The notes under the pieces were generated by a model. That model did not search any database. It was given only the letters and a program-made list of their open reading frames with translations, and was not told the DNA's origin. DNA of 5,244 nucleotides from an uncultured Ruminococcus sp. (GTDB lineage: Bacteria; Bacillota; Clostridia; Oscillospirales; Ruminococcaceae), in contig CAMWLD010000183.1 in assembly GCA_947175005.1 (NCBI GenBank), positions 1 to 5,244 on the forward strand, given 5' to 3'. Of this stretch, positions 1 to 5,244 are shown piece by piece. Every line of letters starts with the position of its first letter. The first letter of the stretch is position 1. Made by a program: the position numbers and the translations under genes.

Positions 1-196
1 TGCTTACCCCGCCCACCCAACGGGCGCTGACAAAGCATTCCCCCTCGCAGCAAACGGTATAAAGCACGTGAAAGGCGCTGTCGGAAAGTCCTAAGCGCAG
101 GGCTGCCTCGTGATATGCGGCATTGATCTCAAGATGCAGGTCGTTAAAGCGTTTGAGTCGGGGGTCTATATGTTGTACGCTCGCAGTTTTATTCAA
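1..196 (-). CDS. Probable MarR-family transcriptional regulator, N-terminal part (gene continues past the left edge)
   Basis: An open frame of 65 codons plus one base starts at a TTG (196-194) and runs off the window without a stop. The start is chosen because AAAGGAG (205-211) lies 8 nt upstream and no ATG or GTG in this frame fits. The peptide begins MNKTASVQHIDPRLKRF, followed by NDLHLEINAAYHEAALRLGL and SDSAFHVLYTVCCEG. This resembles the N-terminal dimerisation helix and first helices of clostridial MarR-type winged-helix regulators, where an LGLSDSA-like motif precedes the DNA-binding domain. MarR proteins are usually about 140-160 aa, so less than half is present and the recognition helix and wing are missing. 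Context supports a regulator: its own promoter (261-289) is followed by a perfect inverted repeat (228-251), suggesting autorepression. Such genes often precede efflux or redox genes, but the targets lie outside the window. The family call is by resemblance only. Confidence 0.72.
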   Translation of the reverse strand, partial: MNKTASVQHIDPRLKRFNDLHLEINAAYHEAALRLGLSDSAFHVLYTVCCEGECFVSARWVGGVS

Positions 197-204
197 TATG
201 CTCG

Positions 205-211
205 CTCCTTT
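205..211 (-). promoter_or_regulatory. Ribosome binding site that fixes the TTG start of the MarR-like gene
   Basis: On the minus strand AAAGGAG is followed by an 8-nt spacer and then TTG at 196-194. This strong Shine-Dalgarno match at ideal spacing is the main reason for accepting a TTG start. Confidence 0.75.
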
Positions 212-227
212 CACCGATCATAATTAT

Positions 228-251
228 TTACAGTACGATTTCGTACTGTAA
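228..251. promoter_or_regulatory. Perfect 11-bp inverted repeat, probable operator of the MarR-like regulator
   Basis: The plus strand reads TTACAGTACGA, then TT, then TCGTACTGTAA. The two 11-base arms are exact reverse complements around a 2-bp centre, giving a 24-bp dyad. It begins about 10 bp downstream of the -10 hexamer (261-266), so it covers roughly +3 to +26 if transcription starts near 254. A dimeric winged-helix or TetR-like repressor bound there would block initiation or early elongation. The size and position are typical of MarR autoregulatory sites. Which protein binds is inferred from adjacency. Confidence 0.75.
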
Positions 252-260
252 GCAAAGCTT

Positions 261-289
261 ATTATAAACTATATTTTCCAAAATGTCAA
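261..289 (-). promoter_or_regulatory. Consensus SigA/sigma-70 promoter for the MarR-like gene
   Basis: Reading the minus strand, TTGACA (289-284) is followed by exactly 17 nt and then TATAAT (266-261). Both hexamers are perfect matches to the vegetative consensus with optimal spacing, in an AT-rich region. The predicted transcript start is near 253-255, giving a 5' UTR of about 58 nt that includes the inverted repeat and the Shine-Dalgarno site. So perfect a promoter would be very strong if unregulated, which fits the adjoining operator. Confidence 0.88.
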
Positions 290-341
290 GGGGATATTTT
301 AATTTTCGGCAACATAAACAAAACAGTCGGTCTGTCTTGGC

Positions 342-374
342 AAAAAAAGAGGCAAGATTTTTACATCCTGCCTC
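342..374 (-). terminator. Rho-independent terminator downstream of ftsK
   Basis: On the minus strand GAGGCAGGAT (374-365), a 6-nt loop (GTAAAA) and ATCTTGCCTC (358-349) form a 10-bp stem with a single G-U wobble. Seven T residues (348-342) follow directly. It begins 18 nt after the ftsK stop codon and ends 53 nt before the -35 box of the MarR-like gene. It therefore separates the tepA-uppP-ftsK unit from the downstream regulator. The plus strand lacks a matching T-tract, so it appears to work in one direction only. Confidence 0.9.
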
Positions 375-392
375 CTGAATATTCATATGCCG

Positions 393-3263
393 TCATTCCT
401 GCGGTTCGTCATTTCTCATGCTGTCCCTTGCAAGCTTTCGCTGCAAAAACATCTCCCTTGTCATAAGCACCTGCCTGGGCTTTGCACCCTCAAAAGGCCC
501 TACTACACCCATTTCGTCCAGCTTGTCCATTATCCTTGCTGCCCTTGCATATCCAAGCTTCAGCTTGCGCTGGAGGTAGGAAACGGAAACCCCCGCTGTG
601 CCCGCCTCGACTGCGCATTCCACTGCCAGCTCCGCCAGGTCGTCATCGGAAAGGCTGTCCGCATTCTTTGCCCCCTCCATGGGCTTGTCCTTTTCCTTTT
701 CGCCCTTGGGCTGGGGAATGCTGTTCTCGATCTCTTTCATAATATCGTCGCTGTAGACCACATCTCCTGCGCCGTTCTTGATGAAATTCACCACTGCTGC
801 GACTTCCTTATCGGAGGAGAAGCAGTTCTGCACACGCACGGGCTTTGCATATCCCGTTGGGAAATACAAAAGGTCACCGTTGCCCAGCAGCTTTTCCGCT
901 CCCACTTCATTTATAATAGAGCGTGAGTCGATACCCGAGGCGACTTTAAGGGCAATACGTGAGGGAATGTTCGCCTTGATAAGTCCCGTGATAACGTCCA
1001 CGGTGGGGCGCTGGGTGGCAATGATAAGGTGCATTCCCGCTGCACGCGCCATCTGCGCCAGCCGACAGATACTGTCCTCCACCTCTCCCGCAGCTGCCAT
1101 CATAAGGTCGGCAAGCTCGTCTATAACTATGACTATCCTCGGCAGAGGCTCGATACCCTCCGTCTCCGCCGCCATTTCGTTGTAGCCTTTAAGGTCACGG
1201 ACGTTGTTATCCGCAAAAAGCTTATACCGCTTGAGCATTTCCTGCACCGCCCAGGACAGCGCGCCCGCCGCCTTGCGGGGGTCGGTGACCACGGGAATGA
1301 GCAGATGAGGAATGCCGTCATATATCTTAAACTCGACCACCTTCGGGTCAATAAGCACCAGCCGCACCTCGTCGGGACTTGCATTGTAAAGAATGCTCAT
1401 GATTATGCCGTTGGTGCAGACGGATTTACCCGAGCCTGTAGTTCCCGCAATGATTATATGGGGCAGCTTTGCAATATCTCCCAAAATGATCTCGCCGTCA
1501 ATGTTCTTGCCCACGGCAAAGGTAAGCTTGCTTTGGGCGTTTTTAAATTCGTCTGTGTCAAGCACGTCACGGAGGGTAACAATATCCTTTATCTTGTTGG
1601 GCACTTCTATGCCCACTGCCGCCTTTCCGGGAATGGGCGCCTGAATACGCACGCCCTCTGCTGCAAGATTCAGCGCAATATCATCGGAAAGCCCCGTTAT
1701 CTTGGAAATTTTCACTCCCGCATTGGGCTGAAGCTCATAACGTGTTACCGTAGGCCCTCTGTGAATGTCCACAATTCTCGTCATTACCCCGAAGCTTTTT
1801 AAGGTCTCCACCAGCGTGTCCGCATTTTGGGTCATTTCCTCTGCCGCCTGGTCGGCGTTCACCTCGTTGGCGGATTTTTTAAGCAGCTCCAGCGGCGGAA
1901 AAACATACTCCACGGGAGCGGGGACGTTCTCCGCAATTTCATTCTGAATGTCCCTTGCGGTGGTCTCGGGCATATCAAGGTCAGCATCGTCGGTTATCTT
2001 GTTGGAGGCCAGCGTTGAGCCTTTGCCGAGTCCCTTTTTAAGAGGCGGGAATGGCTTTATGGGCGACAGTTCAGTATCGGTATTTTCGGGGGACTTTTGG
2101 AGACTTACCGAAGTGTTCTCCCCGTTTTCGCCGGAATCATTCCCCGAGGCAGCGTTTGACGAACCTCCCGCAGCCTTTTTGATAATGGAAGCCAGTTCTT
2201 CCTGCCGCTTTTGCTCCTCGGCTTTTTTGGCGTCCTGCTTGCTCATATTTTTGGCAGCCTTGCGTTCCGCCTCGTTTGCCTCGATCTCACGGGCAATATT
2301 TTCTCCCTCAATTTGTGCGGCGGATTTCTTTTCTTCTTTGACGCTTTCGGCATTATCGGAAACGGCGCTGCCGGGAACTGCGCTGCCGGGCACTGCTGTG
2401 CCCATGGGCACAGGAATATCAATGTCAAATTCCGCCTGCCGTTCCTTGGCAACATCTTCGGGTACGTCACTGTTGGGAACTTTCTTTGCTGACGCCTTTG
2501 CAGCTTTGGCAGCCGCTTTTGCCGCAGCTTTTGCTTCTGTTGCTGCTGCTTTTTCGGCAGCCCTTGCAGCCTTAATTTCGTCTTTCTCCTTTGCCCTTGC
2601 CTCCGCAGCACGCTTAGCCCCGGGAGAGGGCACAAATTCCTCTACCTCTTCATATTCCGGACGTGCTTCGCCGGCGGCAACAAAAATATTCTTGATAAAG
2701 CGGAACACATCAATGACTGTCCGATTAGCAAGCAGCATAATAAATACAAACGCCAGCAGCAGGATAATGACCCCTGCCCCCGTCCGTCCGAACAGATTTA
2801 TAAGCGGTATCCCCAGCACCAGCGACATAAAACCGCCGCCTCTGAAATTCTTGCCGTTTTCGTAAAGGTCGGTTATCTGCTTGCCGAGGGTAATGTTATC
2901 CTCGGGCGGTTCTGCAAAAAATATTTGGATAAGGGCGCAGCTTATGAGGATCAGAATGACCCCCTGTGCAGCCTTGCCCGTGACCGTTGCCCTGCCCTTG
3001 TCGGAGGCTATCATCACCGAAGCATACAGCAGTATGGGGGGAACGAGAACCACTCCCACACCGAAAAGCCCCAGCAAAACATTATGTATCACCAGCCACG
3101 CCGATTCGCCCTTTACCGCCGCAAATGCCGCTATCAGCACCCCTGCCGCAAACAGCACCGTCGACCATAAAACCTTGTCCGCAGCCGCCTTTTTTTCCTC
3201 CGCCTTGGTGCTTTTCCTTGACGCAGGCTTTTTTGACGAGGCGGTTTTTCTTGTTCCTGCCAC
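393..3263 (-). CDS. ftsK: Membrane-anchored DNA translocase of the FtsK/SpoIIIE family
   Basis: This is a 956-aa hexameric dsDNA pump that moves chromosome DNA through the closing division or sporulation septum. Residues 1-30 form a Lys/Ala/Ser-rich basic tail. About four or five hydrophobic segments follow (roughly 32-50, 57-86, 98-116 and 145-180), then a charged low-complexity linker to about 450. The motor has the alpha/beta region with GPTVTRYEL (503-511), Walker A GTTGSGKS (607-614), LIDPK (637-641), Walker B VIVIDELAD (711-719) and ATQRP (749-753). A C-terminal winged-helix gamma domain (about 868-935) has LQRKLKLGYARAARIMDKL and GVVGPFEG, the part that reads oriented DNA sequences in this family. 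The GTG start at 3263-3261 is supported by AGGAG (3273-3277) at 9-nt spacing. B. subtilis SpoIIIE is about 790 aa; the extra length here is mainly linker. It is probably the last gene of the tepA-uppP-ftsK unit. Sequence alone does not separate a vegetative from a sporulation role. Confidence 0.97.
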   Translation of the reverse strand: MAGTRKTASSKKPASRKSTKAEEKKAAADKVLWSTVLFAAGVLIAAFAAVKGESAWLVIHNVLLGLFGVGVVLVPPILLYASVMIASDKGRATVTGKAAQGVILILISCALIQIFFAEPPEDNITLGKQITDLYENGKNFRGGGFMSLVLGIPLINLFGRTGAGVIILLLAFVFIMLLANRTVIDVFRFIKNIFVAAGEARPEYEEVEEFVPSPGAKRAAEARAKEKDEIKAARAAEKAAATEAKAAAKAAAKAAKASAKKVPNSDVPEDVAKERQAEFDIDIPVPMGTAVPGSAVPGSAVSDNAESVKEEKKSAAQIEGENIAREIEANEAERKAAKNMSKQDAKKAEEQKRQEELASIIKKAAGGSSNAASGNDSGENGENTSVSLQKSPENTDTELSPIKPFPPLKKGLGKGSTLASNKITDDADLDMPETTARDIQNEIAENVPAPVEYVFPPLELLKKSANEVNADQAAEEMTQNADTLVETLKSFGVMTRIVDIHRGPTVTRYELQPNAGVKISKITGLSDDIALNLAAEGVRIQAPIPGKAAVGIEVPNKIKDIVTLRDVLDTDEFKNAQSKLTFAVGKNIDGEIILGDIAKLPHIIIAGTTGSGKSVCTNGIIMSILYNASPDEVRLVLIDPKVVEFKIYDGIPHLLIPVVTDPRKAAGALSWAVQEMLKRYKLFADNNVRDLKGYNEMAAETEGIEPLPRIVIVIDELADLMMAAAGEVEDSICRLAQMARAAGMHLIIATQRPTVDVITGLIKANIPSRIALKVASGIDSRSIINEVGAEKLLGNGDLLYFPTGYAKPVRVQNCFSSDKEVAAVVNFIKNGAGDVVYSDDIMKEIENSIPQPKGEKEKDKPMEGAKNADSLSDDDLAELAVECAVEAGTAGVSVSYLQRKLKLGYARAARIMDKLDEMGVVGPFEGAKPRQVLMTREMFLQRKLARDSMRNDEPQE
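2367..2396 (-). repeat. 15-bp tandem repeat (two copies) inside the FtsK linker
   Basis: Two adjacent 15-bp units on the minus strand, GCAGTGCCCGGCAGC and GCAGTTCCCGGCAGC, differ at one base. They encode AVPGS-AVPGS (residues 290-299). A third decayed unit encodes AVSDN. The repeat is in frame within the non-conserved linker, so copy-number change would alter only linker length. Confidence 0.8.
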
Positions 3264-3272
3264 TTTTGTTCA

Positions 3273-3277
3273 CTCCT
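3273..3277 (-). promoter_or_regulatory. Ribosome binding site that sets the GTG start of ftsK
   Basis: AGGAG on the minus strand lies 9 nt before GTG at 3263-3261. No in-frame ATG near the N terminus has a comparable site, so the GTG start is preferred. Confidence 0.75.
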
Positions 3278-3319
3278 ACGATTTTTATTTATTTTTTATA
3301 TTTGTATATGGAAAACCCG

Positions 3320-3335
3320 GATAAATTGATTTATC
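3320..3335. repeat. AT-rich 7-bp inverted repeat in the uppP-ftsK gap
   Basis: GATAAAT, 2 nt, then ATTTATC form a perfect dyad 57 bp upstream of the ftsK start. It has no trailing T-run on the minus strand and a nearly all-AT stem, so it is not a good terminator. It may be a protein-binding site or chance in an AT-rich gap. The 117-bp gap (3264-3380) also shows a TATAAA-like hexamer, but no convincing -35 partner at 16-18 bp. Confidence 0.4.
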
Positions 3336-3380
3336 AAGGTTTACTCCATATGAAAGATCTTTGACATAACAGTCCGCTGT

Positions 3381-4232
3381 TTAAAAGCCCAGCACTCCCG
3401 CAATAATGACTGCGATCCCAAGCACAAGCGTGTAAATGGCAAACGCTGCAAACCTGTCCGATTTCATCAGCCATTTTACCAGCGCAATGGCGCAGTATCC
3501 CGAAACCGCCGCCACTGCCATTCCGACAATAAGGGGCAAAGCCTCAACGGAAGCGTCTGTGCCTCCGTTCATAAGCTCCGACAGAGCGCTTGCCAGTATA
3601 ACGGGAATTCCCATGATAAAGCTGTATTCCACAGCGTCCTCCCGCTTCATGCCCGTGATCTGTGCGGCGGAAATTGTAGAACCCGACCGTGACACACCCG
3701 GCAGCAGCGCAACTCCCTGGAAAAATCCGATAAACAAAGCGTCGGGAACTGTTGTTTCTCCCGCAGCCGTGCCGCCCCCCTTTGCCTCGCTGCGTTTCGA
3801 GCAGCGGTCGCCCATGAAAAGTATCGCCGAGGTGTACAGAAAGCATATCCCCTCCACAATTATATCGCTGTCCTCCTGCACCGAGGTGAAAAATTCCCTG
3901 AATATGTAGAAAATAAACAGCGGCAGTATTGATATGATTATCATGATTATCATCCTGCGGCAGCCGTTCATTTCGCTCCATTTGAACCGCCCACCGAATA
4001 TGTCTCCTAGCATGGCGAAGGCCTCTTTTATAAGCTCCCATATTTTTTGGCGGAATGCAATAAACACTGCTGCCAATGTCCCGATATGCAGAGCAATGGT
4101 GGTCAGCATGGCGCTCTCGCCCTCTATCCCCATGAAATGCCTCAACAGGGACAAATGCCCCGAGCTTGACACGGGCAGAAACTCCGTCAGCCCCTGCACC
4201 AAGCCCTCTATAACCGCTTCAAAAATCGTCAT
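3381..4232 (-). CDS. uppP: Undecaprenyl-diphosphatase UppP (BacA family)
   Basis: This is an integral membrane phosphatase of 283 aa that converts undecaprenyl diphosphate to the monophosphate. It thereby recycles the lipid carrier for peptidoglycan and other wall polymers; its overexpression gives bacitracin resistance in other bacteria. Both family signatures are present. QGLTEFLPVSSSGHL (13-27) holds E17 and H26, matching E. coli E21 and H30 by spacing, and LPGVSRSGSTI (177-187) holds the conserved Arg182. Hydrophobic segments lie at about 43-61, 93-113, 123-140, 162-178, 202-220, 231-253 and 260-282, and the length is normal for the family. The start is placed at the ATG at 4232-4230 because GAGGAG (4240-4245) sits 7 nt upstream and the protein then begins MTIFEAVIEGLVQG, as in homologues. 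An ATG five codons earlier (4247) has its AAAGGA almost touching it. The gene lies 87 bp after tepA and 117 bp before ftsK. Confidence 0.96.
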   Translation of the reverse strand: MTIFEAVIEGLVQGLTEFLPVSSSGHLSLLRHFMGIEGESAMLTTIALHIGTLAAVFIAFRQKIWELIKEAFAMLGDIFGGRFKWSEMNGCRRMIIMIIISILPLFIFYIFREFFTSVQEDSDIIVEGICFLYTSAILFMGDRCSKRSEAKGGGTAAGETTVPDALFIGFFQGVALLPGVSRSGSTISAAQITGMKREDAVEYSFIMGIPVILASALSELMNGGTDASVEALPLIVGMAVAAVSGYCAIALVKWLMKSDRFAAFAIYTLVLGIAVIIAGVLGF

Positions 4233-4239
4233 GGCAAAA

Positions 4240-4245
4240 CTCCTC
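4240..4245 (-). promoter_or_regulatory. Ribosome binding site that selects the second in-frame ATG of uppP
   Basis: GAGGAG on the minus strand is 7 nt upstream of ATG 4232-4230. The upstream in-frame ATG (4247-4245) overlaps the edge of this site and has AAAGGA only about 1 nt away, which is too close for efficient initiation. Confidence 0.8.
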
Positions 4246-4319
4246 ATTTCCTTTGTTCTTTTTAATTGTATTGAAAATTTTTAACAAAATTTTTTTACAC
4301 TTTGCCGGGAACATCAAGA

Positions 4320-5099
4320 TCATCTGTACCTCGGCTCACTCTTTTCAATAAGCTCATAGAGCGCCTCAACAGCGTCGGAAAGTCCGCCCAGACGGTCGAT
4401 GAGACCTATATCCACCGCAGTTTGTCCGTCAATGACCGTGCCCATATCCAACACCAGTTCCCCTGTGTTCATCAGCAGATTGGAAAATTTTTCGGGTTCA
4501 ATGCGGCTTTGTCTGCAAACAAAATCGGTTATCCGCTTCTGCATAGCCTCCAGATAGGTGAACGACTGGGGCACTGCCAGTACCATTCCCGTGGTGCGCA
4601 CAGGGTGAATGGTCATTGTTGCACTGGGCACAATATAGGAAATTTTCGCCGACACCGCCAGCGGCACGCCTATAGAATGTCCGCCTCCCAGCACCACCGA
4701 TACAGTGGGTGTTTTCATGCCGCTGATAAGCTCCGCTATGGCAAGTCCCGCCTCCACGTCGCCTCCTACGGTGTTGAGGATTATCAGCAGCCCCTCGATT
4801 GAGCGGTCCTGCTCGATCGCCACAAGCGCAGGCATAATGTGCTCATACTTGGTGGTCTTTGTTCCTGCGGGGGCGTTGTAATGCCCCTCGATCTGACCGA
4901 TTATGGTCAGGCAGTGGATAAGGTGCTTGGAATTTTCCGAAACGGTCTGCCCCATGCTTTCTATCAGGTCGGCCTTTTCGTTAAGCTCCTTTGCCTCCTC
5001 TAACTCCTGCGCAGGCTCTTTGTCGCCCTCGGGCTGTCCGGGTTGTCCCGGTTGTTCCCGTTGGGGCTGATTTTCCGAAATATATTTTGGATCGTTCAT
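4320..5099 (-). CDS. tepA: ClpP-like serine peptidase, TepA (YmfB) family
   Basis: This 259-aa protein has the ClpP/crotonase fold signature and no signal peptide or clear membrane helix, so it is probably cytoplasmic. Residues 1-50 are a Gln/Pro/Gly/Glu-rich, probably disordered extension. The core has [16 protein letters not shown] (109-124, the oxyanion-region GG), [11 protein letters not shown] (138-148) with probable nucleophile Ser142, and [11 protein letters not shown] (161-171) with probable His165. LVLDMGT then places Asp218 as the likely third triad residue. GGHSIGVP and TIHPVR match the TepA subgroup rather than true ClpP. The B. subtilis homologue was first linked to enhanced protein secretion and later to degradation of small acid-soluble spore proteins during outgrowth; the substrate here is unknown. 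The ATG start has GGGAGG (5106-5111) 6 nt upstream. In B. subtilis this gene also lies just upstream of spoIIIE/ftsK. Confidence 0.92.
   Translation of the reverse strand: MNDPKYISENQPQREQPGQPGQPEGDKEPAQELEEAKELNEKADLIESMGQTVSENSKHLIHCLTIIGQIEGHYNAPAGTKTTKYEHIMPALVAIEQDRSIEGLLIILNTVGGDVEAGLAIAELISGMKTPTVSVVLGGGHSIGVPLAVSAKISYIVPSATMTIHPVRTTGMVLAVPQSFTYLEAMQKRITDFVCRQSRIEPEKFSNLLMNTGELVLDMGTVIDGQTAVDIGLIDRLGGLSDAVEALYELIEKSEPRYR
5028..5063 (-). repeat. Degenerate 9-bp tandem repeat in the TepA N-terminal extension
   Basis: Consecutive 9-bp units CAACGGGAA, CAACCGGGA, CAACCCGGA and CAGCCCGAG encode [12 protein letters not shown] (residues 13-24). The period is in frame and lies in the non-conserved, probably disordered N-terminal tail, so unit gain or loss would not disturb the peptidase core. 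Confidence 0.65.
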
Positions 5100-5118
5100 A
5101 TGCTGCCTCCCGTAAATT

Positions 5119-5152
5119 TTGCCTGCCGCAATTTCGCTATTCTCGGCAGCAA
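5119..5152 (-). other. GC-rich hairpin in the tepA leader
   Basis: On the minus strand TTGCTGCCG (5152-5144) can pair with CGGCAGGCAA (5128-5119). This makes a 9-bp stem with one bulged G and a 15-nt loop. It ends 7 nt before the GGGAGG ribosome binding site of tepA. It stands out as a GC-rich island in an AT-rich gap. No T-run follows, so it is not a standard terminator. It could affect mRNA stability or translation, but no known riboswitch class was recognised. Confidence 0.45.
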
Positions 5153-5179
5153 GTCATTATAATTATATGTAATATTATT

Positions 5180-5208
5180 ATAATAACATCCCTTTGGATT
5201 ATTCACAA
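5180..5208 (-). promoter_or_regulatory. Weak candidate SigA promoter for the tepA-uppP-ftsK unit
   Basis: On the minus strand TTGTGA (5208-5203, 4 of 6 to consensus) is followed by 17 nt and TATTAT (5185-5180, 5 of 6). A perfect TATAAT at 5182-5177 overlaps it but would need a 20-nt spacer. The -10 area lies in a 12-bp AT palindrome (TTATTATAATAA, 5175-5186). Other TATAAT hexamers occur nearby and at 5234-5239, where any -35 would lie outside the window. In such AT-rich DNA these matches are weak evidence, and the real promoter may be further upstream. Confidence 0.35.
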
Positions 5209-5244
5209 AGAGGCGTAAAAGATTCCATTATTTATTATACACCA

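Noticed and set aside
387..926. 179-codon plus-strand open frame rich in Cys, His and Leu
   Set aside because: It is antisense to the conserved FtsK motor and gamma domain. The composition is what complementing that gene would give, and no family motif is visible.
1029..1802. 257-codon plus-strand open frame
   Set aside because: It is antisense to the FtsK ATPase core, including Walker A and B. It has no recognisable domain and no good promoter.
1948..2865. 305-codon open frame on the plus strand, Ala/Ser/Phe-rich
   Set aside because: It lies wholly antisense to ftsK, opposite the Ala/Lys/Glu-rich linker and membrane region. That codon bias removes stops on the other strand. The peptide has no recognisable domain.
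2990..2997. CCCTGCCC, which reads GGGCAGGG on the minus strand and matches the E. coli KOPS pattern GGGNAGGG
   Set aside because: A single 8-mer with one free position is expected by chance about once in 8 kb over both strands. The KOPS pattern is from a distant lineage, and the site lies inside ftsK coding sequence.
3361..3366. TTGACA on the plus strand
   Set aside because: No -10 hexamer occurs at 16-18 bp, and the only thing downstream on that strand is the antisense of uppP.
3368..3381. AACAG/CTGTT hairpin overlapping the uppP stop codon
   Set aside because: It has only 5 bp of stem and no T-run on the minus strand, so it is too weak to call a terminator.
4248..4319. Possible promoter for uppP in the AT-rich gap after tepA (TTGATG-17-AAAAAT, or a TACAAT hexamer)
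   Set aside because: Each candidate matches poorly in one hexamer or lacks a spaced partner. The AAAATTTT repeats give AT-only pairing and no clear terminator, so read-through from tepA is more likely.
5203..5244. 13-codon open tail on the minus strand ending in TGA, possibly the end of an upstream gene
   Set aside because: It is too short to tell from chance in AT-rich DNA, and the peptide (WCIINNGIFYASL) is not recognisable.

Overview
The window most resembles a low-to-mid GC Gram-positive chromosome of the class Clostridia, perhaps Ruminococcaceae/Oscillospiraceae-like. The lineage is inferred from protein flavour, strong AGGAG-type ribosome binding sites, use of ATG, GTG and TTG starts, and GC-balanced genes separated by very AT-rich gaps. 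All supported genes lie on the minus strand, so transcription runs from high to low coordinates.

Layout in the direction of transcription: (1) 5100-5244 is an AT-rich leader with a weak candidate promoter and a GC-rich hairpin. (2) 4320-5099 encodes a ClpP-like serine peptidase of the TepA (YmfB) family. (3) 3381-4232 encodes undecaprenyl-diphosphatase UppP/BacA. (4) 393-3263 encodes a large membrane-anchored FtsK/SpoIIIE DNA translocase. (5) 342-374 is a strong Rho-independent terminator that closes this group. (6) 261-289 is a consensus SigA-type promoter, followed by a perfect 11-bp inverted repeat at 228-251, driving (7) the first 65 codons of a probable MarR-family regulator that runs off the left edge.

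The three complete genes are probably one transcription unit. Gaps are 87 and 117 bp, no convincing internal terminator is visible, and one strong terminator follows ftsK. tepA next to spoIIIE/ftsK is also seen in Bacillus subtilis; here uppP lies between them. The jobs are chromosome translocation at the septum (FtsK), lipid-carrier recycling for wall synthesis (UppP) and intracellular proteolysis (TepA), a housekeeping envelope/division/sporulation theme. The regulator is a separate unit with a textbook self-repression layout.

No mobile element, CRISPR array, tRNA, rRNA or defence system was seen, and I found nothing that amounts to an undescribed system. The points most worth a second look are the regulator's promoter-operator, the tepA leader hairpin and the low-complexity, repeat-bearing linker of FtsK.
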